The notes under the pieces were generated by a model that worked only from the letters and a program-made list of their open reading frames with translations, was not told the DNA's origin and searched no databases. Below, piece by piece: positions 32,111 through 43,947 of a stretch of 64,000 nt of DNA. Source of the DNA: Physella acuta (taxonomy: Eukaryota > Mollusca > Gastropoda > Physidae); NCBI RefSeq assembly GCF_028476545.1, contig NW_026732011.1:62001-126000 (forward strand). The letters are read 5' to 3'. The first letter of the stretch is position 1; every line of letters starts with the position of its first letter. The position numbers were made by a program, and so were the translations under genes.

Positions 32111-32617
32111 CAACACCATCAACAACTCAACATCACGACTAAATTTAAAAAAAAAATAATATTTAAAATACAATTTACAACCCAATACATCTACAACGGC
32201 ATTCGATTAAATAGAAAACAAAATAAATTCCCGAAATTTAATAACCATCCTCCTTCGTAAATTTCAGGGATCTCTTCATTTGGGAGATAGCGAGCTAAGG
32301 GGAAGTCATCCAATCAAGGGCCATTCAGATTTACGCTACGTTTTTTTTTTCATGGCATTCGCATGTGTTTACGCAATAGTTTGTGTGTATGTTCTGCAGC
32401 TGTGTGTGTTGTGTACGTGTTTAAAATACCTACACACCCCATGCGTTAAATAATACTGTACCGGAATCGTTGCTTTCTGGGATACCAATTTTATATAAAC
32501 TATTTTTTTAGTTGAGCTTGTAAAAATTTACTGCTATTTTTAAAATATGAAGAAAAAAAAACGATTTTTTCTAATTTTTAGTACTCAATCATTTAGTTAA
32601 GTAACGTTCCCTTTTAA
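32111..32617. other. AT-rich spacer, nothing recognised
   Basis: No feature supported. Confidence 0.5.
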
Positions 32618-32834
32618 AACCTGACGGTCTATAGGGCAAAGGAAGTAGAGGTCAATTGTTTCTGTGAAGGGATAGTGTGGTCAGCACTATGTCCAGCCGC
32701 CTTTACTTTCCCTAACGTGAGTTAGGTATCCATCAGAGTTGGGTGGACTCAGGGACGGTCTACTGACTTGAACCCGGATTCGATCTTGAGACTTACGAGC
32801 AGTCCAGCTCTCTACCGCTAGACCACTCCGTCCC
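32618..32834 (-). mobile_element. SINE-B copy, young subfamily
   Basis: Very similar to the copy at 58076-58332: both share CCTGACGGTCTATAGGGCA-type tails, GCCTTTACTTTCCCTAACGT and GAACCCGGAT on the plus strand, and end at CCACTCCGTCCCC. Flanking ATTTAGTTAA and ACTTAGCGAA are only a weak duplication. Confidence 0.92.
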
Positions 32835-33560
32835 CACTTAGCGAATATACAAAAAGGAAATATTGAACCGTTTAATTTTCCAAAAAGGCAGAGTCAATTA
32901 TTATAAGGCTCCTCTACCTAACTTATTATAAGTCTGAGTTGTATAAAGATGGTTTCCAATTCGAAGTATAAACGCAATCAAGTGTCAATGTTCATCACGT
33001 TTAAGGCCAATAATTTATGTACACCAATCATAATGCCACTAACATGTTATGTTCATCTATTACACAGCCGATTATTATATTCCCCAATCATAACGGCAAT
33101 ATATTGTGATGTTTACCTATCATACGGCCGATCGGTATATAACTCAGTTATATAAGGCGGATTGTTATACACCCCAATCAAGCATGCCTGATTAATACAT
33201 ACCCAAGTTATAATGTCAATATATTGGATAATTTCACCGTTGATCAGGCCGATAGTTTGAGAACCTTCGCAATCCTCTTCCCATTTCCTTAACCCCCCCC
33301 CCCCTGTCTCTCCAAGACCAGACCACATTATGGTTGCCCTAATGCTGAATCCCAATCTCCCCCACCCGCCCCACTGCCCGGCTTGTTTAAGGGATATTTA
33401 TAGACACGTTCGCACATCGGCAACATAAACTACCTCAGCAGAATATAGGATGGAGGGGGGGGGAGGTTGGAAGATGTATGTTGGATGTTGCATTGTATGT
33501 GGAATGCGATATACTTTTGTATTGAGGTTTAGGTAAATAGTATGCGAGATTTAGTAATTA
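32835..33560. other. Spacer with a degenerate AT-rich tandem repeat
   Basis: 32900-33240 repeats words such as CACCAATCATAATGCC, CCCCAATCATAACGGC and CCAAGTTATAATGTC at intervals of 60-75 bp. A C run lies at 33293-33305 and a G run at 33454-33464. No gene seen. Confidence 0.55.
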
Positions 33561-34015
33561 CGTTGTTGTTAGTGTTTATGTTAGATTGTGTTAGAAATGT
33601 GGTGTTGTATAGCCGGTGTGATTAACGTGTACGTTTAAATGAAGTCGTATTTCAGTATAGAATGTATGTAATATTGCATGTGGAGTTTATGTTAGATTTC
33701 AAAACGATACGCTAGAAATATATAAAATGTCAGAAATGTATGTGCATTGTTAGAAATATAAATGAAATGTCAAAAACATATTTAAAATATAAGAGATGTA
33801 TGAGAATTGTAATACGTGTAAGAGAAAACTCATTATTGTATTAAACATGTCATAAATGTATGTAACTACAATAAATATTTGTAAAATGTTTGAAACATTT
33901 GTGAAATGGCTTACATATATTTAAAACATTAGCAGTGTATGTAAAATGTTAGTAAGCTGTATGAAATGTGTGAACAGCTTTTGAAATGTTAGGTTTGTGT
34001 GATAACTGGAATGCG
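33560..34015. repeat. Degenerate ~20-30-bp repeat (TTAGAAATGTATGTAAAATG)
   Basis: Recurrent GTTAGAAATGTA, GTCAGAAATGTATG and AAAATGTTAGTAA words over 450 bp, heavily diverged. Confidence 0.7.
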
Positions 34016-34146
34016 ATTTACTTTCATATGATTGCGATAGCAAAGCTTTAAGATTGCTGTTAGATTGGTGTAGGATTGTAGTGGATTACAGTTTGATTTC
34101 TGCAAGCTTGCTGTGTGTTCTAGGCTATTTTGATTGCACTGCTAAC

Positions 34147-34226
34147 AAACCTCATTTGCCCAAGGGTTCGAACTCGAGACTTTTGGGTTAAACAACCGTG
34201 AGCTTTACCGACTCGACCACGCCGAC
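34147..34226 (-). mobile_element. SINE-A head fragment
   Basis: The minus strand reads CGGCGTGGTCGAGTCGGTAA, AGCTCACGGTTGTTTAACCC, GTCTCGAGTTCGAACCCTTG and stops after GGCAAATGAGG. Boxes A and B are intact; the body is absent. Spacer to 34690 holds nothing else recognised. Confidence 0.88.
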
Positions 34227-34689
34227 CCCAACATAATGAATCATTTCGACTAATTTGTGTAATTGTTGCTAGTGGTTATTCATTTTTTGAAAATCCAATC
34301 AAAATAGGCTATGTAATGATACAGCTACAATTAATTAAATCTAAATTACAATTCTTGAAAAAAAGTATAAACATGTGAACTCATGTTTGAACAAAATGCA
34401 AGATTTACAATATGAAAAACTTTATAGAAGATGTCAAAGTTCGTTTTAAGTCATAAAAATTAAAAAAAGTCATAAAGTCATTACAGAGTCAGAAATCTCA
34501 GACGAGTGGTTGGGCAGTAAAACCTGACCTTGTCAGAAATAGCCAGTGTACCAGAAGTTGACCCTGACTATTGATTAGCCAAGCATAATGGGAGTCAAGT
34601 TCATTACAGTGCTTTTCAGTTTTTCGAGATGAGTGCTCCGCCCTTTCACTGTTTAAACTAAAGTGTCTTTAGTGAGCAGGTTTTGGACT

Positions 34690-35345
34690 TAGCTTTTGTT
34701 TTTGGTTAATTTCGGAGATGGTTTAATTTTGGTTAATTAGGGGATTGTTTTTGGTTAATGAGGCGATGGTTTGTTTTTGGTTAATGAGGCGATGGTTTGT
34801 TTTTGGTTAATTTCGGAGATGGTTTAATTTTGGTTAATTAGGGGATTGTTTTTGGTTAATGAGGCGATGGTTTGTTTTTGGTTAATGAGGCGATGGTTTG
34901 TTTTTGGTTAATGAGGCGATGGTTTGTTTTTGGTTAATGAGGCGATTGATTTTGGTTAATGATGTGATTGTATTTGGTTAAGGAGGCGATTGATTTGGTT
35001 AAGGAGGCGATTGATTTGGTTAAGGAGGCGATTGATTTTGGTTAATGAGGCGATTGATTTTGGTTAAGGAGGTGATTGATTTTGGTTAATGAGGCGATTG
35101 ATTTTGGTTAAGGAGGCGATTGATTTTGGTTAAGGAGGCGATTGATTTTGGTTAATGATGCGATGGTTTGTTTTTGGTTAATGATGCGATGGTTTGTTTT
35201 TGGTTAATGAGGCAATTGTTTGTTTTTGGTTAATGAGGCGATTGTTTTTGGTTAATGATGTGATTGTTTTTGATTAATGGGGTAATTGTTTGTTTTTAGG
35301 TAATGAGGCGATCGATTTTGGATAATGAGGCGACGGTTTGTTTAG
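34690..35345. repeat. Minisatellite TTTTGGTTAATGAGGCGATGG (20-27 bp)
   Basis: About 27 units of GGTTAATGAGGCGAT + a linker that varies between GGTTTGTTTTT, TGATTTT and TGATTT, so period length shifts along the array. A larger block at 34700-34790 recurs at 34800-34890, showing higher-order duplication. Confidence 0.94.
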
Positions 35346-35354
35346 GCTTGTCTT

Positions 35355-35945
35355 AATGGCTTTTAAATTTTCAGATCTTTGAAGGTGTTATATGGAATAC
35401 TCATTATTACACGGTTTATTTATGTTAGACCTGGCTAAATTTTAGAAAATTTGTATCGTATGTAAATTATCAATGCAAATAGACAAAGATGCTAGAGATT
35501 TATGGCTTTTAAATGTCAGCTCTCTGAATGTGGTATACTGAATACTCATTATTACATGGTTTATTTATATTTTAAAGGGCGCTCATCTTTAGAAGTTTGT
35601 ATCGTATGTAAAGTATCAATACAAATAGACAAAGTGGTTTAGACAAAAATTGCATCAATTTTCATGGTGGTATACGGAATATTTATTATAACATGGTTTT
35701 TGCATATGCTGAGCGTCGTTAAACTTTAGACTTTTGTATCGTATGTAAAGTGGCTTATTTATATGTGAGCCGGTGGTAATCTTCAGAATTTTGTATCATG
35801 TCAATGCAATGTATCAATACAATGTAGACAATGGTGGCTTTTAAAGATCTCTGAAAGTAGTATTCGGGATACCTATTATTACATTGTTTATTTATAGAGG
35901 GCGCTAATCGTTATAACTTTGTATCGTGTGTAAAGTTTCAATGCA
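35355..35945. repeat. Long-period tandem repeat, ~4 units of 135-190 bp
   Basis: Each unit carries GGCTTTTAAA, TACTCATTATTACATGGTTT, ATTTATATT, GTTTGTATCGTATGTAAAGT and ATCAATGCAAATAGACAAAG. Units differ by indels and substitutions, so the array is old. Confidence 0.88.
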
Positions 35946-37354
35946 AATAGACAAGCTGGTTGGACAAAACTTTCCGTAATTTTACAGTCACTAAGCGTAA
36001 AATGGATATAATATTACGGACGTGCAAAGTTGTTGTAAACATGTTTCCATTTGAGTGCATAGACTTCAGTTTTCGTGATAAATGATTTAAAAAAAAAATT
36101 ATAATAATACTTAAAAACAAAATAGCGATTACATTTATTTTTTTTTGAGAAATTCTTAGTTTTCTGAACATTATACATTTGGTAAACTTATAAGAGTAAA
36201 AATAATCATTGCATATGACAAGTATCATTGCCTTTTTTTAAATTTCCTTTACTTTATCCGCATTGTTATTTAGTCCAATGAAGTTCTTTTATTTATATTT
36301 GCCTTTTGATTCATCATAAAAATCATAGAGTTAACAGATTTAAAAACAAGACAAAACAGACATGAATACTTAAGATGGACATGTATTTTTCGTAAACATA
36401 ACATTAAACTTTTACATATTGTTACATTCTTGCTGCTGTTGCGTGTAGTGCTCCAAAGTTTGGGAAAATATTCAAACAAAAAATGTCGTGTTTTTATTTT
36501 TATATAATGAGAAATGCAGGAACGTTTATAAATTGGAATCAAATTTGAGTTCTCTTGATAATTTTCCAAAATAAGAACTTGTGTTTAATGTTAGGATTAT
36601 TTCGTAACATTAATAAAAATAAAATTAAAAACATTTTTTGCACAATTTCTTTTCAAAGTATTTTTTTTTCTATAGGCGGCAAGAGAATAAGAAAAAAAAA
36701 AACATTTTGTATTTTGGTTCAATGCACCTTGCTGTGTTTAAAGTTAACATAGAAAGGCGGGCACCCAGCGGGGTTTCTTAAAAACAATGAGCACCGGTCA
36801 CAACAAAACAAACAACCACAACACTTTTAAGCTATTTTCTCTGCCAGGTTTTTCTGAATTTGGAGTGCAAACAAAACGTCTGCCTGTTAATCTGTGAAAA
36901 AAACAAGGACAAAAAAAAAACAAAAAAAAACAAAAAAAAACACTTCAGCTTTCAAAAGCTACGCAGGTGTCGATGGAACAAAAAAGGCAATGCAGTTTTA
37001 ACAGTCTTTGAATGAAGCCGTACAATATCTTTTCAAGAAATAAAACCAATATCTGATTTTAGAGAGTGCCCAGACATCCTTTGCAGGTTTTTGAAAACAT
37101 CTTTTTTTTTTGGAGCCTCGATAGCTATCAGTAAAGATTAATTCTATAACAAAAAAAATCTAGCATAAAATACAAATTCACATTTATAAAAGCAAATATT
37201 TAAATACATTTAGTACGAAGAGGTGAAAACAATGCCCACAGTGTAAAATGTAAATATTTGGTTCGGTTTAAATATATTACAGAGACATAACATTTGATCA
37301 AAATAGAAAATTCCAAACAAATAATTTAAAAAAAAATGTATTGCTGTTACAATT
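35946..37354. other. AT-rich spacer with (A8-9C)n tracts
   Basis: 36909-36942 is A-tracts separated by single C. Otherwise unique with no recognised feature. Confidence 0.5.
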
Positions 37355-37430
37355 CTGACCCTACTATAGCTTCATATGCCGGGCTTACAGAAAGAGGTGA
37401 ATTCAACTTCGCTTGTCATATGGACCGCCA
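37355..37430 (+). mobile_element. SINE-B 3' fragment, diverged
   Basis: TTCTGACC...TTCATATGCCGGGCTTACAG and AAGAGGTGAATTCAACTTCG match the distal SINE-B body and tail on the plus strand. Confidence 0.55.
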
Positions 37431-37779
37431 GGTTCAAAAACTTTAATTTTTTTATCACATGAAACATATTTCAGCAATTGTTCAGTTGTGATTATTTATT
37501 CATTATATGTAAACTTATGTTAGTTTTCAAATACCATGCCCTGTTTAAATACATACAAATATCACCTCGCAATATCCGTGAACTTAGTGTCCTGAAAAAA
37601 TTAAGAAATTCCCGCACTTAGATCTAGATTCTCTACCCACCCCCTCCGCCAGGTAATTGTGAATCTCTAAGAAAACGTATCTTAACTTAATACACATACG
37701 CTTCTTTCTAACTGATTTTTAAAATTTTCTTTATGTCACATTTGTAAATGAACGGCTTTTAGGTGAGTAACATTTGCAA

Positions 37780-38035
37780 TGATAACATTCGCTTTGAAAG
37801 CGCTTCAGCCGTGCAACACCACATTGCCGAAATGACGCGTTTGAACTTTGCGATTTTTTCTGTTAGCCGTGACAGTGATACGCCTTTATGATGCCTCTCT
37901 CTAAAGTGATATTCTATTGCTCTGTGTGTAACAATGGAGGGGGGAGGCGAGTTTGTGTGTGTTCATACATGACGTCACGTGATATTAGCCCATGTGACCT
38001 TATAAGGTCAAGTGCCGTCAAAAGAAATCAACCCA
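37780..38035. promoter_or_regulatory. Candidate regulatory island with CRE, E-box and hormone-receptor-like palindrome
   Basis: Within a repeat-free, GC-richer block: TGACGTCA (37970-37977, CRE-type), overlapping CACGTG (37976-37981, E-box), and the perfect 16-bp palindrome TGACCTTATAAGGTCA (37995-38010), which is two AGGTCA half-sites everted with a 4-bp spacer. The sites are seen directly; their use is inference. Confidence 0.4.
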
Positions 38036-38577
38036 TTTCACTAAATTAACCGTTTTTCGTCATTTAAAAAAAATGCAATACAAGACAAACCTATATAGTA
38101 CAAACACATTAATGCACACTCCTAATTGAAAACTAATTCCGAATGGTTTAAAACAGACACTTAAGTATATACGACTCAACTCACTACGCCCCTAAAACCA
38201 CAGCCCAACTTTTTAGAACACACTGACTACATGTAAATAAAGTTGAATAGATATATGTCTTTCTATAAAGGAGCAGACACACTCTTATTTTTTTCACTAA
38301 ACAAGCTTTTCCAAAAAAATGTTTTTAGTTTTTCCGTCAGTTTTCGGTATTTAATGTAATTTTAAAGCAATTTAAAACGAAAGTTTTTCACAGCAGAATG
38401 TATTACTAGTGTTGTGTCTACAGTCTTGAGTAAAAAAAAAAACAAAAAAAAAAACAAAAAAAAAAACACGTAGATAATGATCAGGATAATTCAAAGTATC
38501 TGAAAAAAAGATAATATACTATTTTTGAGCGAGTTTGGCTGTTATCAGAAATGTACCAAGAACGTGTGATAAATTAG
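38036..38577. other. AT-rich spacer with (A10-11C) tracts
   Basis: A-tracts with single C interruptions at 38432-38467. Nothing else supported. Confidence 0.5.
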
Positions 38578-38835
38578 GGGTCGGAGTGGTCGAGTCGGTA
38601 AAGCTCATGGTTGCTAAATCGAAAAGTCTCGAGTTCGAACCCTCGGGCAGCCACTCTACAAGGAGAGACAACTCCAAAATCAAACTACTGCTTCCTTGTT
38701 GTTTGTTCTTGGTTGGGCAAAGGCTATACAAAAAGAAAAGAAGGCTGAAATCGGAGTCAATATCCTCAATGGCGCATACTAAATTGTGTTGGAGGGGATC
38801 CCTTCCAACACTAAAATTAAGAACAAGGAAGAATA
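38578..38835 (+). mobile_element. SINE-A copy, well preserved
   Basis: GGAGTGGTCGAGTCGGTAAA, GCTCATGGTTGCTAAATCG, AGTCTCGAGTTCGAACCCTC (intact box B), AGGAGAGACAACTCC, CTTCCTTGTTGTTTGTTCTT, CTGAAATCGGAGTCAA, ATGGCGCATACTAAATTG and tail AACACTAAAATTAAGAACAA. The long antisense frame at 38519-38971 only reflects this SINE. Confidence 0.92.
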
Positions 38836-39039
38836 AGTGGCAAATAAAAACCGCAATATACATCAAACAACAATGAGAATTCATAGAACAGGAGGAGAAT
38901 CGTTTTGCAATATATAAGATTGTTTTAAAGGAAACTAAACATATATGATTAAGCACAAAATCAACATGCAATTTTATATTTAAATAAATTGTAAACAGTT
39001 AACTTAAGCAGTGATTTTTTTGTGTACGATATCTTAAAG

Positions 39040-40090
39040 AAGATCGAGCATCATCTTGGAGAATAATGAAAAGAAAGGTAGATAACAAATGAAACATATT
39101 TCAGATGATGAAAATAAACAAAACAATTAAAGGAAAACTTGAAGATAGCCTACATTGATAGCGAAAAATTAATGTAATCAACATATAATACATGTTTAAT
39201 TGTTTATGGCCAATTTGTCTTCATACTATATTTAGAAGTTTGTGGCTAATGGGGTAGATATAAAAAGGAAACTTTATTCAAGTGATGAAAATGAACATAT
39301 AAATTAACATACGCTTAGATAAAAATTTGAAGCTCTATTAAACAAGATAATGAATGCAATTAACATTTAACTCATGCTTAATAGAGTATGGCCAATGTGG
39401 CTTCGTGCTAAATTTAGAAGTTTGAGTCTATTGGAAAGATATCAAAAGGAAACCTTATTCAGAAGATGAAAATAAACACATCAACTAACATACGCTTAGA
39501 TACAAATTTGAAGATATATTAAGGAGAAAAATAAATGCAATTAACATTTAACACTAGTGTAATAGTGTATCGCTATATTTAAATGTTGTGGCTAATTCGG
39601 TAGGTATCAAAAGGAAACCTAATTCAGTTGATTACAATAAATAAATCAGCATATGCTTGGATTAAAATTTGAAGATATATTAATGCAGAAAATGAATGTA
39701 ATTAACATTTAACACAAGTTTAATAGTGTGTGGAAAATTTATCTTCTTGCTATATTTAGAAGTTTGCGGCTAATTGGGTAGGTATCAAAAGGAAATCTTA
39801 TTCAAGTTATGAAAATAAACACATACATTAACATTTTGAAGATATAGTAATTAAGATAATGAATGCATTTAACATTTAACACATTCTTAATAGCGTATGG
39901 CTACTTTGTCTTCGTGCTAAATTTAGAATTTTGAGGCTAATTGGGTAGGTATTATTATGTTTAAATGAAAATTTGAAGATTTATTAATGAAGAAAATTAA
40001 TACAATTAACATTTAACACATGCTTAATAGCGTATGACCACTTTGTCTTCGTGCTAAATTTAGAAGTTTGAGGCTAATTGGGTAGGTATC
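39040..40090. repeat. Long-period tandem repeat, ~6 units of 135-182 bp
   Basis: Recurring blocks in fixed order: TTAATAGTGTATGGCC, TTGTCTTCGTGCTAAATTTA, GAAGTTTGAGGCTAATTGGG, TAGGTATCAAAAGGAAACC, TTATTCAAGTGATGAAAAT, AACATACGCTTAGAT and TTTGAAGATATATTAA. The start of the block recurs at 39207, 39389, ~39567, 39730, 39900 and 40034. The first unit (39040-39200) is the most diverged. Confidence 0.9.
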
Positions 40091-40265
40091 AAACGACTCA
40101 CCTCTGGTAGATTGAGAGAACACACTGGACAATGGATGACTTGACCTTTACGTCATGTCAAGTTCCATTCCCCCTGAGAGCTGGACAGCAGACTTCCGAA
40201 GATTTAGTGGAATTACGGTCCTGAAGATGACCACGTCAATGACGTAGGTCCACTAAAATACTGGG
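40091..40265. other. Stem-rich segment after the long-period repeat
   Basis: Contains CTTGAC/GTCAAG (40140-40145/40157-40162), TTTAGTGGA/TCCACTAAA (40203-40211/40249-40257) and, inside it, ACGTCA-A-TGACGT (40233-40245). GC-richer than its flanks. No reading frame. Origin unknown. Confidence 0.6.
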
Positions 40266-41189
40266 TTTTCTTATTGTGAACATACAGCCTTATCGCACTT
40301 GTATAGGGGTTTTAAAACTCATGTTTTTTTTTTCAATCACATAATTAGATGAGTAATGTTTATATTTGGCACAGTCTTCAATGTTCGATTTTAATTATAT
40401 AATTAATTTCTACACACATACCTTAACTGTGTAAGAAACGTTAGTCTTTTACAATGTTTTGCAATTTGCGTGAATTTCCCTCATTCATAAAATTGGCATG
40501 TTCCTGTGAGTTTAATTTACTTACATGTTACTCCGATGTATTGACTATTGGTTTTTTAACTCATATTTTTATTGTCTAGTTTTATTTAAAATAGAAACCT
40601 CAACTAAGGTGTGATTTTACTTTTTTAACATATCTTTTTAATACAGATATATTTTACAAAAGTTTTTAAACTGAAAATGTGCTTAAATTTAACCGTTAAA
40701 TATTCAAATATATACTTTTTATGTTGACCAAAATATAATTTCAATTAGCACATGTATTCTACGTAACGAATTTATAGCTGTTTTAAAATACATGGGGTTC
40801 AAAGCATACTTATTAGGCTACATTTTTAAAAAATATTTATTAAAATATTTAAAAATCGTTTTAATGACTATGATAAATGGTTTTCAGGAGAACATGAGAA
40901 AGCCCCACCCCCACAAAATTAACCATCAACCAACAGAATACAGTGCTCCGAAAAGAAGATATAGGCTAATCATGTTTGAAATGGCTGAGTATGATTTCGG
41001 ATTTTAAATATCCTTAACTGTTTCTATTGTATTCTAGATGTAAAGATATGTAGTTGTTTAAAAAAGTACTCGCAATTTATAGGTCGTGGGACGATTGCAG
41101 AGTCTAATAACACGATAAAAATATTAAGAGACGGTCGTAAATTATATAGCACAATTATGTCACACAGAGGGATAAAGTCTAAAACAGGA
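40266..41189. other. AT-rich spacer, nothing recognised
   Basis: No feature supported. Confidence 0.5.
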
Positions 41190-41560
41190 TAAACTCAGCG
41201 GTGAACGCAGTAAAGTTTATAGCAGGATTAAGTCACACATTATATAGCAGGATAAAGTCACACATTATATAGCAGGATAAAGTCACACATAGACAGTCGT
41301 AAAGTACATAGCAGGATAAAGTCACACATAGACAGTCGTAAAGTACATAGCAGGATAAAGTCACACATAGACAGTAGTCGTAAAGTCCATAAAAGGATAA
41401 AGTCACACAATCTATAGAAGGATAAAGTGACCCAGTCTATAACAGAATAAAGTCACGGTCGTAAAGTCTATAACAGGATAAAGTCACACAGTCTATAGCA
41501 GCATAAAGTCACCTATAGACGGTCGTAAAGTCTATAGCAGGAACTCAGTAAGCTGAGAAG
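41190..41560. repeat. ~38-bp minisatellite (AGGATAAAGTCACACATAGA)
   Basis: About ten units of AGCAGGATAAAGTCACACA, TAGACAGTCGTAAAGT and ACAT/CTAT linkers. The middle units (41270-41370) are nearly identical; the ends drift and shorten. Confidence 0.93.
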
Positions 41561-42139
41561 CGACCAAAAGGCTATAGAAACAAAAAGCACTCTAGGGGAT
41601 TATCTCCTACGTGTCTTCGAGCTCACGTTTATCTCCCTTTACTCTGGGTTATTTTTAGACCAAAACATGGATCAAAAACACAGTTTGTTTTTCTACGAAA
41701 ACATAAAGAAATTTATTCAAGAGATTCCAATTGATGAAAATGTGTAAAAAAAAATAAACAACTAAATGCTATTTTTTGTGTGAAACTAATTATGAATTAA
41801 GTTGATTAATCACGAAATAAAATAATTGAGAAATTGTGTCAAAACAGGATGTGTTTAGTGCTATCACAGTCAAGGCCTATGACGTTTTTCTGATCAGTAT
41901 CCTGTTCATCAAAGAAGATCGATGCAATCGGCATAATATGCACATTTTTATGGGTATAAAAATGCGGTAGATCAAATACGACTTTAATAGTTAGAGATAG
42001 ATAGAGTTGGCATATTTAATTCAGGAAGTTAATTACCAAAATGAATGTAATTATCCGAAGTTTACTAAGAAAGGCAGATACGGAGAAAAGTCAGTTATGT
42101 TATAGTCAGGGTGAGTGCATGCTGATTTGCGATTTAATG
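41561..42139. other. AT-rich spacer, nothing recognised
   Basis: No feature supported. Confidence 0.5.
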
Positions 42140-42290
42140 AGTGCTTACATTTTCCTTGTTGCGCACATTTTCCTTGGTGCGCACATTTTCCTTTGTGCGT
42201 GCATTTTTCTTGGTGCGTGCATTTGCAGGTTGGTGCGTACATATTCCGTTAGTGCGTAGATTTGCAACTTGTTGCGTACATTTTTCGTTA
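42140..42290. repeat. 19-22-bp tandem repeat (TTGGTGCGCACATTTTCC)
   Basis: About seven units of GTGCGCACATTTTCCTTG with drift to GTGCGTACATTTTTCGTTA at the right end. Confidence 0.9.
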
Positions 42291-43136
42291 TGCATTTTAT
42301 AGCAATACTAGTATAAAACTACCCTTTTTTTGCAAGTTGATACTTATTATCTATTTTTAAATTTTTTTCTTTTTAAAATTCAAAGTCTCAATTATTCCAA
42401 AATTCCAACACCTTACAAACCAAGTCTAGACTATCAAGGAAACAAAATGTTTCAATCTTTAAATTTAATTTTAAAAATCACGGTTAAGAATCCACTTTGA
42501 GCTCTCTCTAAAATTCAAGCGATGAGGATCATCTTACCTAGAAACATTTTACTGGGGAAGATGAAAGGACACCGCATAACACACCCCATCTATTTCAGAC
42601 AAAAGGCGTTTGTTAATTTAGAAGAATTTCCCGGTAAATAGTTTTTGGGTTTCTGTTTTCTTTCTTTCTTTAGAGGGTTAGAGATTTCGATTTTTGCATA
42701 AGTGAATCGCGTGGTGAGGTGATTAGCATAACTCAGCTGGGCTAGGTGGTGATTTAAATATCATCTGTCATTTGGTCAGGTCATTTTGTCTTATGATCAA
42801 TTTGTCATCTGGTGAAGAAATTTTGTTTGTTCACCTGTGTTCAAAGTGGTTTGGGTTGGTTTTGGTTATCTGGTGAAGAAGATGGTGTAGGTCATGCGTT
42901 GTATAATCGATTGGTGACGTGGTGACATTGTTAGGTTATGTCATCTATACAGTGAGCTATTTGGCATGTGTCATATGGTCATTTGTTTGATTAGGTCATC
43001 TGTCATACAATTTAATTTGGTGTATTGTATGGTCAAGTTCTTGGGTGGGGCATCAGTTTGTTGATGAATGTGGCGTTTATTATTTAGTAACGTTGATGGT
43101 TGGTGTATTGGCCCTATATTCGTTTTAACAGAAGCT
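42291..43136. other. Spacer with degenerate GGTCATTTGTCAT words
   Basis: 42750-43000 repeats TCATCTGTCATTTGGTCA-like words irregularly. Probably a decayed minisatellite. No gene seen. Confidence 0.5.
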
Positions 43137-43440
43137 GCGTGTGTGTGGGGGGGGGGGGGGGGAGGGGGAGTGTGTGTGAGAGTATAGGTGTGTGGATGTA
43201 TGGGAGTGGTTATGTGTGTCTCTCTTTTTTGTTTGTTTGTGTGCGTGAGTGCGTGTGTGAGGTGTGTGGGGGACATTGGGTATCTCCCTCTTTGTCCGTG
43301 TGTGTCTGTGCATGATGGTATGTGTAGATGTTTGTGGGTCTGGGTGTGTGTGGATGTGGGTATGCGTGTCTTTGAAACTTCGTGTATGTAACATGCCTGT
43401 GTGTTTTCATGTGTGTCGGGGGGGGGGGGGGGGGAGACAT
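43137..43440. repeat. (GT)n-derived tract bounded by two poly-G runs
   Basis: TGTGTG-rich sequence with G runs at about 43147-43162 and 43419-43434. Frames on both strands are low-complexity. Confidence 0.92.
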
Positions 43441-43712
43441 CTTGCGCTACGTAATTTTTCGTGAATTAAGTCCGACCCACATGCTATTTAATTTACAACG
43501 CATATTGTCCAACGCACATTATGGATTATATTGTTTGCTAATGGTTGTGTATAGCAATCATGTGTCACTTACATAATAAATCCCCACATCATTAATATAA
43601 TGTTATAAAAGTATATGCGGGCTTATCTTACGATCTATGAACTTATTAGATTATCTTACCAAACTATTCAGTTCCAGAGACCTGCTCCGGTCCTTCCTCT
43701 TTTTCTTTCCAT

Positions 43713-43947
43713 TCGTGCCCAAGACAAATAGGACAGATAAAGTAGAGTTCATTCGTTTCAATGACCATTGCATATGAAGGGATAATGTGGTCAGCACAAT
43801 GTCCAGCCATCTTTGGCTTTCCTAATGCGACTTAAATAACCATCGGAGGTGGGTGGACACAAGGATGTTCTACTGATTCGAACCCGGATTGAATTCGAGA
43901 CTTTCGGGTTAACAGCATAGCTCTCTACCACTGGGCCACGCCGTCCC
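43713..43947 (-). mobile_element. SINE-B copy
   Basis: All blocks are present on the minus strand: TTGGGCACGAATGG tail, GGCTGGACATTGTGCTGACC, GTCCACCCACCTCCGATGG, AGTCTCGAATTCAATCCGGG and head GGGACGGCGTGGCCCAGTGG. The 3' boundary matches that of the 24203 copy (TCTTGGGCACGAA). Confidence 0.9.

Noticed and set aside
38519-38971. 150-codon minus-strand frame
   Set aside because: Antisense of the SINE-A copy at 38578-38835; no domain and no homologous frame in other SINE-A copies.
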